A DNA stretch of 64,000 bases from Siphonodentalium dalli. Taxonomy: Eukaryota; Mollusca; Scaphopoda; Gadilida; Siphonodentaliidae. The notes below the pieces were generated by a model. The model was given only the letters and a program-made list of their open reading frames with translations, had not been told where the DNA came from and made no database searches. The position numbers and the translations under genes were made by a program. The stretch is taken from contig CP136067.1 of assembly GCA_032622095.1 (NCBI GenBank), positions 121,245,030-121,309,029 on the forward strand, written 5' to 3'. Below are positions 29,857-41,215 of this stretch, piece after piece. Within the stretch, counting starts at the first letter, position 1. Each line of letters begins with the position of its first letter.

Positions 29857-31431
29857 TAGTGATGCGGACCGGACCACTGCCAAGGCGGTCCAGTCTGGTC
29901 CGGTCCAGGCCATTCCGGTCCGGTACACATGCCTGGACCGGTCCAAAATGGTCCGGTCCACCTATAATAGGCTATATGTTAATGAAATCTCTGTTTTCTC
30001 AAAGTTTTTACTCTGTATAGTACAAACTATAAGGTTACTGAGTTCAGTGCATTGCAATGAGTCCATATATGTAATAACTTACATTGTTTGCCGATTGTAT
30101 GCATCATTGTCTGTCTCTGGTGGGATATAATGGGAACGATGCACGATAATAGTATTTCTAGTAATGCGAACATGCACTAATTAAATGTATTGGACAGATA
30201 TATAGCTAGGGCCAGAATCTGTTATAACCAATCTAACATGGCACTCAACTGATCGTATGCATGATTCGTATCATACTTATTTTCATTAAATTGAAATTTA
30301 AACGAAATAACTATACTGATGACAATTATACAAATGTGTACTAATATGACTACTGCATTAATATTGGAGTCTTTGGAGATTGTGATGGCTGATCGTACAG
30401 TCCTGACAATTACAGTTATATACCTAAGTACAACTACTATTGGATTAATGTGACTGTCTTGTGTATGTACTGTGTAATGTGGTTTGCTTGTTTCTTCGAT
30501 AATTATAACTGTGAAAAACGATAGAATACTCGATTCGATATCCATCCAATTGATTAGTTGATGCCATGTTACACTGTTTATGACAAATAGTTCCATACTC
30601 ATTCAGTTACATGTTTGTCGCATTGATAGGGTGCTACATAGTGTAGGATAGTAGTTATTCAAAACAATTTAGATCGAAACAAGCAATTTTTATATTTTGA
30701 AAATGTTTTCAGAATGCTTAACATTTGGTTTACAGTAACAAATTTGAAAATGTTTTCAGAATGCTTAACATTTTAACATTTGGTTTACAGTAACAAATTT
30801 GAAAATGTTTTCAGAATGATTGACATATTAACATATGGTTTATTCTAACAAATTTGAACTTTTTTCAGAATGTTCAACAATTTAACATTTGTTTTGTTCC
30901 CAACAAATTAAAAAACAAATCTCAGAATATTCAATTAACAAATTAACATTTGGTTTATACTAACAAATTTAAAATGTTTTCAGAATGTTCAACTTTTTAA
31001 ATACCAAGACTGATTTAGTTTCAAAAGTTGAGTTAGTTGACAACTTGACATACACATTAACACTTAAACTCTTTCAAAACCTTCTGCGACATCAAAGAAG
31101 GCGGCCGGAAATCGGCGACATCAAAGCAGGCGGCCGCCCACGCTGGCACTTTCATTATAAGGAAAGTGACATGTACAAAGTACATCTATACATTGTTTTC
31201 GTGGCATCAAACGTTTAATAGATATTAACCACTTGAATGCGTCAATACATCGTTGGTATGTCATAATTGATATGACAGCAAGTACGCAATAATATTCGTG
31301 ATAGTTTATTATAACTGAAGTAAAATAGTGGACTGGACCGGAGAGTACCGGACCGGCGGCAAAAAGCGGTCCGGTCCGGTCCAGACCGGACCGCGGTCCA
31401 CGCGGTCCACGCGGTCCGGTCCGCATCACTA
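29857..31431. mobile_element. hAT-like element, 1575 bp, TIR TAGTGATGCGGACCGGACC
   Basis: Perfect 19-bp inverted ends are flanked by 8-bp ACCAGCGG (29849-29856 and 31432-31439). Subterminal regions are rich in GGTCCGGTCC repeats on both sides. The centre is AT-rich and contains a tandem repeat (30690-31000). No transposase frame was recognised; the 126-residue minus-strand frame at 30222-30602 shows no family motif. Confidence 0.93.
30690..31000 (+). repeat. Tandem ~60-bp repeats inside the hAT element
   Basis: Five or six units share AAATTTGAAAATGTTTTCAG, AATGCTTAACATT and TTTGGTTTA. Later units are diverged and of variable length. They lie wholly within 29857-31431. Confidence 0.75.
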
Positions 31432-32356
31432 ACCAGCGGCCATCTTTGATTTAAAAATTTAATCCATTAGCACGGCCCACAGGTCGTACTGTTCGTCTGA
31501 TCATCATGAAATTTGTCATGGATGATAATATTGACATGTAGATGGGAAACGAGTAATTTTGGGGTCATTCGGCCAAAAAACATGGCCGCCAGCAGCCATC
31601 TTGGATTTTACTCTTTGTATGACTAAATTCTTTAGCACAGGCTGCAGTTCGTACCTTTAGTCTGATCATCATAAAATTTGTCATGGATGTTAAAAATGAC
31701 ATGCAGATGGGAACGACTCATTTTGGGGTCATTCGGCTGAAAAACATGGCTGCCAGCAGCCATCTTGGATTTTACTCTTTGTATGACTAAATCCTTTAGC
31801 ACGTGCTACAGGTCGTACCTTTAGTCTGATCATCATAAAATTTGTCATGAATGTTAATAATGACATGTAGATGAGTCATTTTGGGGTCATTCGGCCAAAA
31901 AATATGGCCGCCAGCAACCATCTTTTATTTTACTCTTTGTATGACTAAATCCTTTAGCACGGGCTACAGGTCGTACCTTTAGTCTGATCATCATAAAATT
32001 TTCATGGCTGTTGAAATTGGAATGTAGATGGGAACGAGTCATTTTGGGGTCATTCGGACAAAAAACATGGCCACCAGCAGCCATCTTGGATTTAAAAATT
32101 TAATCCATTAGCACGGGCCACAGTTCGTACTGTTCGTCTGATCATCATGAAATTTGTCATGGATGTTAATATTGACATGTAGATGGGAACGGGTAATTTT
32201 GGGGTCATTCGGCCGAAAACATGGCCGCCAGCAGCCATCTTGGATTTTACTTTTCTCTTCATGTCTATAAACTAGTATTAGACATTCAACTTTCCACATT
32301 CCTAATCGCTCCATTGACTGTAATACATTAAATTATCCCCTTTCCAAGTTGAGCTA

Positions 32357-33450
32357 CAGTGTCATTGACACTTTCATTTATTATTGTTTTAGCAGTTTTC
32401 CTTTGCATGTTCTTTACTTTTAGCCCAGTGGCTTAGGGTCAAAATTTATGGTAACACCATTTTTAGGAAACAAAGTGATAAGAAGCTTGTCAACATTGGT
32501 TTCCACTGTCTCCATTATATGGGCTTTATGAAAAAATATGTTGCTGAAAATCCACAAAACATTTTACGAAACTCATTTTTTTTTATTACAAATGACAGGC
32601 TATTACCATGGCTCAGGCCCTGTATATGACAATTCAAACAGTTCAAACTGGAAAACGATAATTTATACATCTATAAGGCAGTTCACACACCAAATTGAAG
32701 GCAAGAAACCTCCGATTCTAAATAAATTACATGGTTTAGGGTTATTTGCGAAATAAATTCATTTAGGCCAGGTGAATGTACAATTACTTGTTGTAAATGA
32801 ACATATTATTAAATGACCTTAACCTTAGTAGATGACCTTGACATAAATGTCTCTTCCCATTTATATTATGAAGTGGCCAACCACTTGTATTCTCAATTTA
32901 GATACTAATATCAAACAGAGTAACAATTAGTTTCACAGAAACAGGTATTTCCCGTTTCCTCCAATTTTCCAGATGCCGTTACCATGGAAATCAGATTTAT
33001 TCCCCACCAGTATCTGGTAGTCCGGGCACCCCCCCCCCCCCCCCCCACCAAAAAGATTACCGTTTGTTCAAAGAACATATGTTCCAAATTTCATGCTTTA
33101 ATCCGGCCAGTCACAATTTTTTTGTTAATACACTGGGCTATTTGTGTTCAGGCATATTTTGGATTATTTTGACAGAAATGAAGAGAAATGTTAGAAATTA
33201 TCATTTATTGGAGGATATCGGGAATGTATAAAAATAAACGGTAAGAAACATTCAATGTACAGTAAGAATCATTTTCAAAATTGTATAAAAATGACATAAA
33301 ATCACAACATAATTATACATAATTGTGGCTAGTCATGCTATGCACAGAAGTTTTTGTTCATTCTGGAATACTGACTAGGCTAATTTTTCGCTCATGTGAA
33401 TCCATTTATCATGTGAATTTGCCTTGTAGTAATAGTAGTTCAGTGTAAGA
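32357..33450. other. Intergenic, nothing recognised
   Basis: Contains an 18-base C run (33029-33046). No supported exon; short frames lack motif support. Confidence 0.4.
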
Positions 33451-34740
33451 TCCAAACCTGCAAATAATGTGTCTATCATTTGCAGAATGGAGGTCCCCAG
33501 AGGGTAAATTTAGTGATACTATCCCGCACAGTGGGCTCGCATCACCAAATTCACCCTCTGGAGACCTCATTCTGCTTTGTGTGGGATAGCATCACTAAAT
33601 TTACCCTCTGGGGACCTCATTCTGCTCAGGCCTTATCTTCTAGGAAGTATGCATAGTCTCAAATTAACATTAGTTTTAGTTACTTTTTCCCAACTTCAAC
33701 TGGGGAACTTCAATCTGATCCTAGGTCTCCCATAGCAGTTGAGGCCTTAGCAAAATGAGGTTACCAGAGGGTGAATTTGGTGATGCTAGCCTGTATTGCC
33801 AGCACCACTAAATTCACCCTCTGGGACCTCATTCTGCAGACCATCGATCTATATACGTCGATGTGCAGACAGACACTCTATTTGCAGGTTTGGTGAGATG
33901 ATAAAATCCCCAGAGGGTGAATTTAGTGTGATGCTATCCTGCATATCAGGCTAGCATCACTAAATTCACTCTCTGTGGACCTCATTCTGCTTAGGCCTCA
34001 TCTTCTCTGGAAAGATTCTATAGAAACTTCTTCATATAGATTCTATTTCTTTTTTAGTTTAGTTTCTCTTTATCCCAAAATTGGCAGATGACACATTGCA
34101 TAATCGAGGTACCCAATGGGTGAACATCACAATATTCACAATTTTGGAACATGAATCTGAGTCTATGTCTCCCATAGCAGATGAGGCCATGCAGAGTGAG
34201 GTCCCCAGAGGGTGAATTTGGTGATGGTAGCCGGCTGTGAGGGATAGTGTCACTAAATTCACCCTGTGGGGGACCTATTTCTGCAAATGACATGCACACT
34301 AAACTCAAGCTTGGTTGGGATTCAGGATATTTCTGAATCTGTTCTTGGGCAAGCCTTCTAATAGTGTGTCTGACATTTGCAGAATGAGGTCCCCAGAGGG
34401 TGAATTTAGTGACTGCTTATGGCTCATCTTCTGCGGAGTATCTATAGTCTCAAAACAATGCTGTTTTAGTTACTTCTGTTCAGTTTTTATATCCCCTAAT
34501 TTGCAGAAGATAAAATTCATAATCAAGGTGACTAATGGCTGAACATCGACAACTTCAACTGGGGAACTGCAATCTGACACTACAGTGTATGTCTCCCATA
34601 ACAGTTGAGAACTGAGTAGAATGAGATTCCCATAGAGTGAATTTGGTTATGGTAGCCCGACGTGCAGGGTAGCATCACTAAATTTACCCTCTGGGGACCT
34701 CACTTTGCAAATGACTGACACACTATTTAAAGGTTTGTTT
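33451..34740. mobile_element. Composite cluster of the GAATGAGGTCCCC hairpin family
   Basis: At least five hairpin arms or pairs lie in 1.3 kb (about 33484, 33750, 33905, 34195, 34380, 34620), each with CCAGAGGGTGAATTTAGTGA or its complement. Spacers share AGGCCTCATCTTCT, TCAACTGGGGAAC and TCTCCCATAGCAGTTGAGGC. The outer ends CAAACCTGCAAATAATGTGTC-like and GACACACTATTTAAAGGTTTG are inverted, so the whole may be one large foldback element. No target duplication is visible. Confidence 0.6.
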
Positions 34741-35223
34741 GTGGGCTGCCGAATATTTTATCTCAATTTCTCTGCATTCCAACATTTTTTTTTTAAAGGC
34801 CTACTTTATTTTCGAACCCCCAAATCAAATTATATAAAATATATGCCATATTTAATATATTCCATTTGAAAGAGGAAGCTCCAAAACATTGTATTTTCAA
34901 TTTATTCGATGTAATAAACTGTGAACATGTTGCTTTTGTTGAGAAACCGACGTCTGTTCTGTGCTGAAGTTTCTACATAAAGTCTATTATTTTCAATGGA
35001 AGGGGAAGGATATTTAGATATAGAGTTATTCTTCTTCCATTGAGAATAAACTATAGTTTGAATTCTGTTGCATTCTGGGAGCCATAGTGGGCGAAATGAT
35101 ATTATGATTTCAGCTATTTTCTATTAAACTATGGGCACCTTCTGAGACTTTTAATCATATTTTATGGCTTAGATTGTTATTAAAACCGTACATCAAGGAA
35201 CTTAAAAAAATAATCAGTGGCCT
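34741..35223. other. Intergenic, nothing recognised
   Basis: A short segment around 35145-35215 (AATCATATTTTATGGCTTAGA) is the inverted copy of about 25612-25680, so it is repeat-derived. No gene. Confidence 0.4.
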
Positions 35224-35227
35224 TTAA

Positions 35228-35741
35228 AGATACGGGCGGCGTTGGCGGTGGGTATGCTGTTAAAATATTCACCTCCGTCAAAAACCGCCATAAACAGAAG
35301 GAATAGTAAGATATAGACAGACTTTGTTCGTATGCGAATCAGAAATATGGCATAAACAGTATGTTATTGTCAATTTTTTCCCCTTTGTTATGTAATCAAA
35401 AGCAAAAAACGTTATGTTACCTGGCTTTTATTTAGATCCGTATATGGTAAACATAAAGAGTGTTATTTGTTACTGTTTTCCTGATATGGAAATAATAAAG
35501 AGCGTTTATATCATTTTTGTGTGATTAACCAATAGAACTGCACTGTGTTATGTAAACAGAAGCACAACTTCTGTAACACGAGCAGGCTCTTGTTTACGTA
35601 CACCATCGTACGTCTTGACGACAATATACTGTTTATGCGCTGATTATGTTTGGCATATGAGCAGAACTGTATATATTTTGGTGTTCCTTCTGTTGATGGC
35701 GATTTGAATAAATAATTCTGCAACGAACGCCGCCCGTGCCT
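35228..35741. mobile_element. TTAA-flanked MITE, family B (copy 2, best ends)
   Basis: Inverted ends AGATACGGGCGGCGTT and AACGCCGCCCGTGCCT are flanked by TTAA (35224-35227 and 35742-35745). It is 514 bp and about 90% alike by eye to 26897-27416. No coding capacity. Confidence 0.85.
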
Positions 35742-35849
35742 TTAAGTCTAGTTTATATGTCAGATTTTGATTTCAACATTTTTAGTGAAATAAAGCAAAG
35801 AATGATGTTGTTGCTGTAACTGAATACATCTTTAAATAAATACCCACGC

Positions 35850-36735
35850 CTGAGTTTAGTGTGTCTGTCATTCGCAGAATGAGGTCACCACTGTGTGATT
35901 TTAGTGACGCTATCCAGCAAAGTGGGCTAGCATCACTAAATTCACCCTCTGGGGACCACATTCTGCTTAGGCCTCATCTGCTATGGGAGACATAGACTCA
36001 GATTGAATTTCCTAAATGGTGAATATTGTGATGTACACCGATTGGGAACCTCGATTATGCAATGTGTCATCTGTCACTTTGGGGATATACAGAAACTAAA
36101 CTAATAAAAGGTCAGTCAACCACAGTGTCCCCCGAAAACGTGGCAAGTCGATGCCGCTTTGTTAAAGAAATTAATTTTTTTTTTAAAAGGGTTAAAATAA
36201 TTTTTCCGTCATGTATATACATGTTGCACATCTCCAATATGTGTGTACTAATACTCTGAAGTTTCAAATATCTACAATCAAAACTGTAGGAGGAGTTGAT
36301 TACACCATGAAGGTACCCTCATGCAGAACTTTGTCAAAAAAAAAAAATTCCGTCATCTATATACATGTTGCACATCTTCAATATATGGGCAACAATATTC
36401 TGAAGTTTAAAATCTCTAGGATTAAAACTGTAGGAGGAGTTGATTACACCATGAAGGTACTCAAAAGTGTGACGGACACACGGACGGACAGACATGTGAA
36501 CGGCTCGACAGAGCCCGTTTCTATAGTCCCCCATATGTCGGGGGACATAAAGGAAATAGAATCTATGTGAAGAGGATTCTAAAATTTCCAGATAAGATGA
36601 GGCCTAAGCAAAATGAGGTCCCCAGAGGGTGAATTTAGTGACGCTAGCCCACTATGCGGGATAGCATCAATAAATTCACCCACTGGGGACCTCATTCTGC
36701 AAATGACAGGCACACTAAACTCAGACTTGACAGCT
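35850..36735. mobile_element. Foldback element with hairpins at both ends
   Basis: The left hairpin is at about 35860-35965 and the right at 36605-36710. The outer ends read CCTGAGTTTAGTGTGTCTGTC and its complement. The centre contains a copy of the CATGTTGCACATCT repeat (36190-36545). It may be a longer relative of the short hairpins at 7517 and 23954, or two MITEs flanking another repeat. Boundaries are approximate. Confidence 0.5.
36190..36545 (+). repeat. Interspersed repeat with CATGTTGCACATCT block (copy 2)
   Basis: Two direct sub-units carry ATATACATGTTGCACATCT and GTAGGAGGAGTTGATTACAC, then ACGGACGGACAGACA and TTTCTATAGTCCCCC, in the order seen at 9931-10270. It is non-coding. Confidence 0.65.
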
Positions 36736-37021
36736 ACGCTGGTGTATAGAAATATAGTTAAAAATTAAGTGAAATTGAACAAAATAACACCCAAGAAATT
36801 GACTGTCAACAAGTTTTTATATACCGTTGATTATATGGATAATAATTTGTTGCAAGTCAAAGACAATTAAAACCTAGTCAATGTGAATATTTAAACAACA
36901 GTATGAATCTTCAAAGTGTGTTAAAATTAAAGCCCTTCTATCCATGTGTTTAGATAGATGGCCTTATTGAGTGATTATGAAGATGTATGTGAGGTAAATT
37001 CAGCAATGATTGAGCATCCTA

Positions 37022-37165
37022 TTATTCCTGTGTCATCGCAGAAAATGTTCTGATGCGCGTACAGATGACGGCCATCCATTCTGCTTACTATGGAATCACA
37101 TGAGTTATTGTTGCAAAATGACGGCCATCCTTCTCTGCTCACTATGGGATCACATGAGTTATTGT
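37022..37165 (+). repeat. Tandem duplication of ~58 bp
   Basis: ATGACGGCCATCC..CTGC and TATGG(A/G)ATCACATGAGTTATTG occur twice in tandem. Nothing else is recognised nearby. Confidence 0.7.
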
Positions 37166-37355
37166 TGAATTGCCACCACCACCACTGCTGCTATTTTTCC
37201 ATGGCTTCAATTCAACTGTAATGAAAGAAAGTGAATAATAACAAGACAGTCAATGACTGTAGCGACTGTAAAGACGGAGAAGACTGGGACTCTGAAGACT
37301 ACAATAGTCATTACTTGTCAAATCACTTTAAAACAAGTAGTTCTAAACATCTAAC

Positions 37356-37650
37356 AGGGACATAGCTAGAAGGTCTTTGTTGGGCGTGGCTCTTGAAATT
37401 TCCCACTGCACACCCCTGACCCATAGCCCGTCCCCTCTCAACTGGACCAAACTAATTTACAACTGGTAATTCAAGCTCTCCAACTGTTGGAAATTTCCAA
37501 CCTGACATCCCCCATAAAGTTAGAAATGTTCTAAATGTGGCATTTGTTGGTCTAAATACAACACATTCTCCTCTATATACCAAAGTTGGGGGTCAAAACC
37601 AGAATCCACCTACCCCTGCACAGATGGCCATCATTATAATTTAGAAACAG
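37356..37650. mobile_element. CAGGGAC-family repeat fragment (copy 3)
   Basis: It begins ACAGGGACATAGCTAGAAGG and contains AAGCTCTCCAACTGTTGG, AAATTTCCAACCTGACA and CCCCC blocks as in 5868-6450. The right end is not clear. Confidence 0.5.
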
Positions 37651-37689
37651 TTACCAAATTATGAAAATTTCCTCTAGAATGTACTACCT

Positions 37690-38920
37690 TACTTGTACAT
37701 GTATTTAAATTCGTGCAGTACTATTTTTTTTTCAGTTATGAATTTACTTATGCACTTATAATTCGCGCACCAGGCTGCGCGAATTCAAAACTTACAAAAA
37801 TACTTTTTGTAAAAGTCTTGTTTCAGTTCTTAATTATCCCTGAAGAATCATGTGTAGATCAAAGATCGTCTCAAAGAAAATTTCATATCGAATAGAACAC
37901 AACTGTGTAATAATTCTGCTGTGAAGACGGTTGCTTACGTATTGTCCATATAAGCATTCTGATATTTAATAAATATCTATGGACATCATAGAATTGAACT
38001 CAAAAGAAGTAAAAACACAACCACGTTTCTATATATGTTGCTGACTTTAGAAAACAAATCAACTCTTACATGGTTGTGAGTATTTTAATATATAACTAAC
38101 ACAGACTGCTTGACCACGGTGTAAACCCAGGGTGAATAGGAGAATGCTTTCATGCACCTTCAGTCTGGAATATGTGCAGTTCTTAGAAGCATTTCAACAT
38201 CTAAGTTCTAACCACGATTTATTACTTTACATGTACATATGATTGATGGCATTGAGATTGATATGTTACCCATTTGTAAATATAAGTGTTTATTATCTAT
38301 CTAAAATACCCCCTCTTATTGTCCCTATTGTTTGGTATAAACTTAAGACTCCTACTATTTTTGCTCAGTTTTAAATTTGCGCATCAATGGGTGTGCAAAA
38401 AATAGTACAGCGGGAATTTAAATACGAGTAAGGTAATACACCTAGTATTTTATGATAGTATGAATGTGATATTATCCACAAAACATACTTTGTGCGAATA
38501 GCACCACTGATAACTGTTTCTTGAAATTATAGAATAATAGATATGAATGAACATTCTCCAGCATATTATGTTATTTATTTATTAAACAGTGTCAGATAAG
38601 ATCAGATGTCATGTGTAATTACCAATCCACATGGGACATGGGAGAGAGTGTATGGCAGGCTTATTGTCGTCAGTGAAAGCGATTAACTTTCAAAGAATTC
38701 TTGTTGCATTGGGAATGTGAAAGAAATATAACATAAACTGTTGAACTTATTATCTGAACATCTTTAGATGGGAATCCATAGTTTATGTCTGATGTTTACC
38801 TATATTATCTGAACATCACTAGTTTATGTCTGATGTTTACCTATATTATCTGAACATCACTAAAATTAATAGACCATTCGAATTATATTTTTGAAACTGA
38901 ATGGAAGAATCCCTTCAGGG
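37690..38920. other. Intergenic, mostly unassigned
   Basis: Contains a small tandem duplication of about 50 bp (38765-38865, with AGTTTATGTCTGATGTTTACC). No gene is supported. Confidence 0.4.
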
Positions 38921-38925
38921 TTTAA

Positions 38926-40927
38926 CCCTTTCATGACACGAGCTGTGCTGGTGCAGCATTAAAGATCCTGTGCCAGTGTATTCCCTTATATATGGGAGTC
39001 TCCCATTGGGAGCCACGCATTTGTAAGATAATGCACTGGCTTTACAAGTAGGGCCCTGCGATTCGGGCATTATTAATTTGATTCGATTTTCGATTCGATT
39101 TGGATACATAATCGCGATTCGATACGATTCCGCAAAAGTAGACCATTTGTGCAGACATTGGGCGAAAAATCAAGGTAAAAATTGTTAACGAGGTCCGCAT
39201 AACTTATATCTGACTCATATGTGAATGTCCCAACGTCTGTTCTTGACGAAATACAGACGCAATTTGTTATCGGAGATGCTACGCGAATGATTTAGATAAC
39301 TTGAACTATCAGATTCGCACACAAACGGAGAGTCCAATCTCGCCAAGAAGATGTTTGTCTAGCATGTGAGAGAAAACCTCGATTTCAAATACGCATGCGC
39401 AGATGCGCTATTCAATTTTACACTACCAGTCACTCTTATCTGTTCTTCGCGCAATCGTCAATGAATTTGAATCACTGATTAATGATTATCACTCATTCAC
39501 AGAACATTGCATTGGCAATGATACATTTGGTATATTGATACAATGCACGTGAGAGGCAGTCATATTGCAGTGTTTGTCTTACTCGTCCAGTCACCCATGA
39601 CCCACCCTGATATTAGTAGAATAGAATAAATTATATACTAAGTACATGTTTAATTATTAACAAAAGTCACAACTCATCAGAAATTTGATGATTCAATTGA
39701 AAATATAAATTGTCATAATAACTAAAGGCGATCGCCATCCATCTTCCGATGCATGCAAACTAAAACTGTGGATTGTGGAATGTCATTCACTAATGTCACA
39801 TGAATGGCTATATGCTATAGAGTGAAGGTTATTCCCCAATTTCCCGGATTTCCCACTAGCAGACGTAAATAGAACTGATGTCATGGCTAAGCTGATCTAA
39901 AATACGGACTACTTATAATGTGGAACCGCTGGGTAATTTAAGGACTAAATTACGGTCTATATTCCCATGTGCGATACATACACAGAACGACACGATGTGT
40001 AAATGGGATTGTCGATACGGCACGAGTGCTGTCGCGGAAGGATATAGAACGAGAGGCGCTACTGTGTTTATTACACGCTTCGCGTCCTAGAATCCGTGCA
40101 TTAAAATACAGGATTAGAAGGTTTATATATGCTCATACAGGGCGTGTTTGTTATGTGTGATGATTCTTTTATTTAAATAGTTCCAGTTTTATGGTTGAGG
40201 CGAACGTCATTTTACGTCAACGAGATGCGTATGGAACGTACGTTCCATACGGATTTGTAAATATGGAACAGCAATAACACTGTATTTCTAGGAACAAGCA
40301 TGTAATAAATATTATATAAGTTAATCTTTTAATTAGACATGCATGTTCATGCATGTATAGAAAGAAGAAGATGGAATGAAGCATACACATTCTATTTTCC
40401 ATCATGTCGCGTATTTGCTAGTAAACATGTACACCGCAAATGAAAAACTGATCCATTTATAATTAATTTTCAGCTACCGCCATTTTAGCAGATCTGCGTT
40501 GCGTTATCGATATTCTATGATGATGTGCCTGACACCAAATGTTGCCAATATGATGGTCCATGCATTTTGATAGGGCAACATCGGAGTTTATTCAATTGTA
40601 TCACGGGAATTTTTGAGAATTTGATATGCTAAATGTTTTGGATTATTGGTAAAACGATCGATCTACGCCTGCTACTAGAAATGTGCAGTGTACTCGAAAC
40701 TGGTACTCAAAATCAAAAACAATTCTATTCGATTCAAAAGGGATGAATCGAAAATCAACTATCGATTTGATGCATCGCAGGGCCCTATTTACAAGGTAAA
40801 TATTGTTAGGCCAATGCATTCTCTTATATATGAGAGGCTCCCTATGGGAGATTCGCATATACCAGATCAGAGAATGCATTGGCACAGAGTTTTAAAAAAA
40901 ATTCTGGATGCTCCAGACATGGAAGGT
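38926..40927. mobile_element. TTAA-type MITE, family D, split by a hAT element
   Basis: The left half (TTAA then CCCTTTCATGACACGAGCTG, to 39048) and the right half (40796-40927, GTAAATATTGTTAGGCC, ATTCTCTTATATATGAG, ending CATGGAAGG) are parts of one element of the kind seen whole at 41322-41574. The hAT element at 39049-40787 separates them, with a perfect 8-bp duplication. Confidence 0.75.
39049..40787. mobile_element. hAT-like element, 1739 bp, TIR TAGGGCCCTGCGAT
   Basis: Inverted 14-bp ends are flanked by identical TTTACAAG (39041-39048 and 40788-40795). Subterminal regions carry repeated ATTCGATTTTCGATTCGA motifs. A 63-residue frame at 39969-40160 is arginine-rich but shows no hAT transposase motif I can recognise, so the element appears non-autonomous. 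Confidence 0.93.
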
Positions 40928-40964
40928 TGAAAGACATATTATGGACGTCTAAATGAATATGTAT

Positions 40965-41041
40965 GGGATACTCACATATATTAGAGAATGCATTGGCACA
41001 GGGTTTTCGCAAAATTTCAGGAAGCTGCAGTCATGGAAGGG
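40965..41041. mobile_element. Family-D MITE end overlapping the VAMP 3' exon
   Basis: ACTCACATATATTAGAGAAT, GCATTGGCACAGGGTTTTCG, CAGGAAGCTGCAGTCATGG and AAGGG reproduce the right part of 41322-41574. TGAA stands where TTAA would be expected. The minus-strand VAMP frame reads into this end and stops there. Confidence 0.75.
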
Positions 41042-41215
41042 TGAACATGTTATTAGTGTATTTAGACTTACTAAGTATGGCAATCACTATAGCTGCTATT
41101 ATAGCCAGTATAACTATAATCAATATACACATCATTTTGAAGTTTTGACAACACATCTTCCTCTTCAGCTTGATGGCTTTCCTTCTGAACTGTATAGATG
41201 ACTCTTGTAGACTCT
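41031..41215 (-). CDS. VAMP: VAMP exon: SNARE end and membrane anchor
   Basis: The acceptor (minus) is CACATTACAG, phase 1 in. It encodes ESLQESSIQFRRKAIKLKRK, then MCCQNFKMMC, about 18 hydrophobic residues and SKSKYTNNMFTLP. Two endings are possible: readthrough to TGA at 41033-41031, inside a transposon end, or splicing at the consensus donor GTAAGT (plus 41066-41071) directly after ..IAIL, giving an exon 41215-41072. VAMP genes commonly have an intron at this position, and mammalian VAMP1 is alternatively spliced there, so the spliced form deserves weight. No further 3' exon was identified. Confidence 0.8.

Larger units (their letters stand above)
28059..32356 (-). repeat. Array of ~165-bp units with inverted-repeat caps (copy 2), interrupted by a hAT element
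   Basis: This is the inverted orientation of the array at 257-1049. It starts TAGCTCAACTTTACTTTG and ends CCAAGTTGAGCTA, with at least 15 units containing GGGGTCATTCGG, GCCATCTTGGATTTTACTC and TACAGGTCGTAC. Two unit types alternate. The array is split at 29857-31431 by a hAT element with exact target duplication. Open reading frames along the units are artefacts of unit length. Confidence 0.85.

Noticed and set aside
30222-30602. 126-codon minus-strand frame inside a hAT element
   Set aside because: Hydrophobic low-complexity composition, no hAT transposase motif, no splice context.
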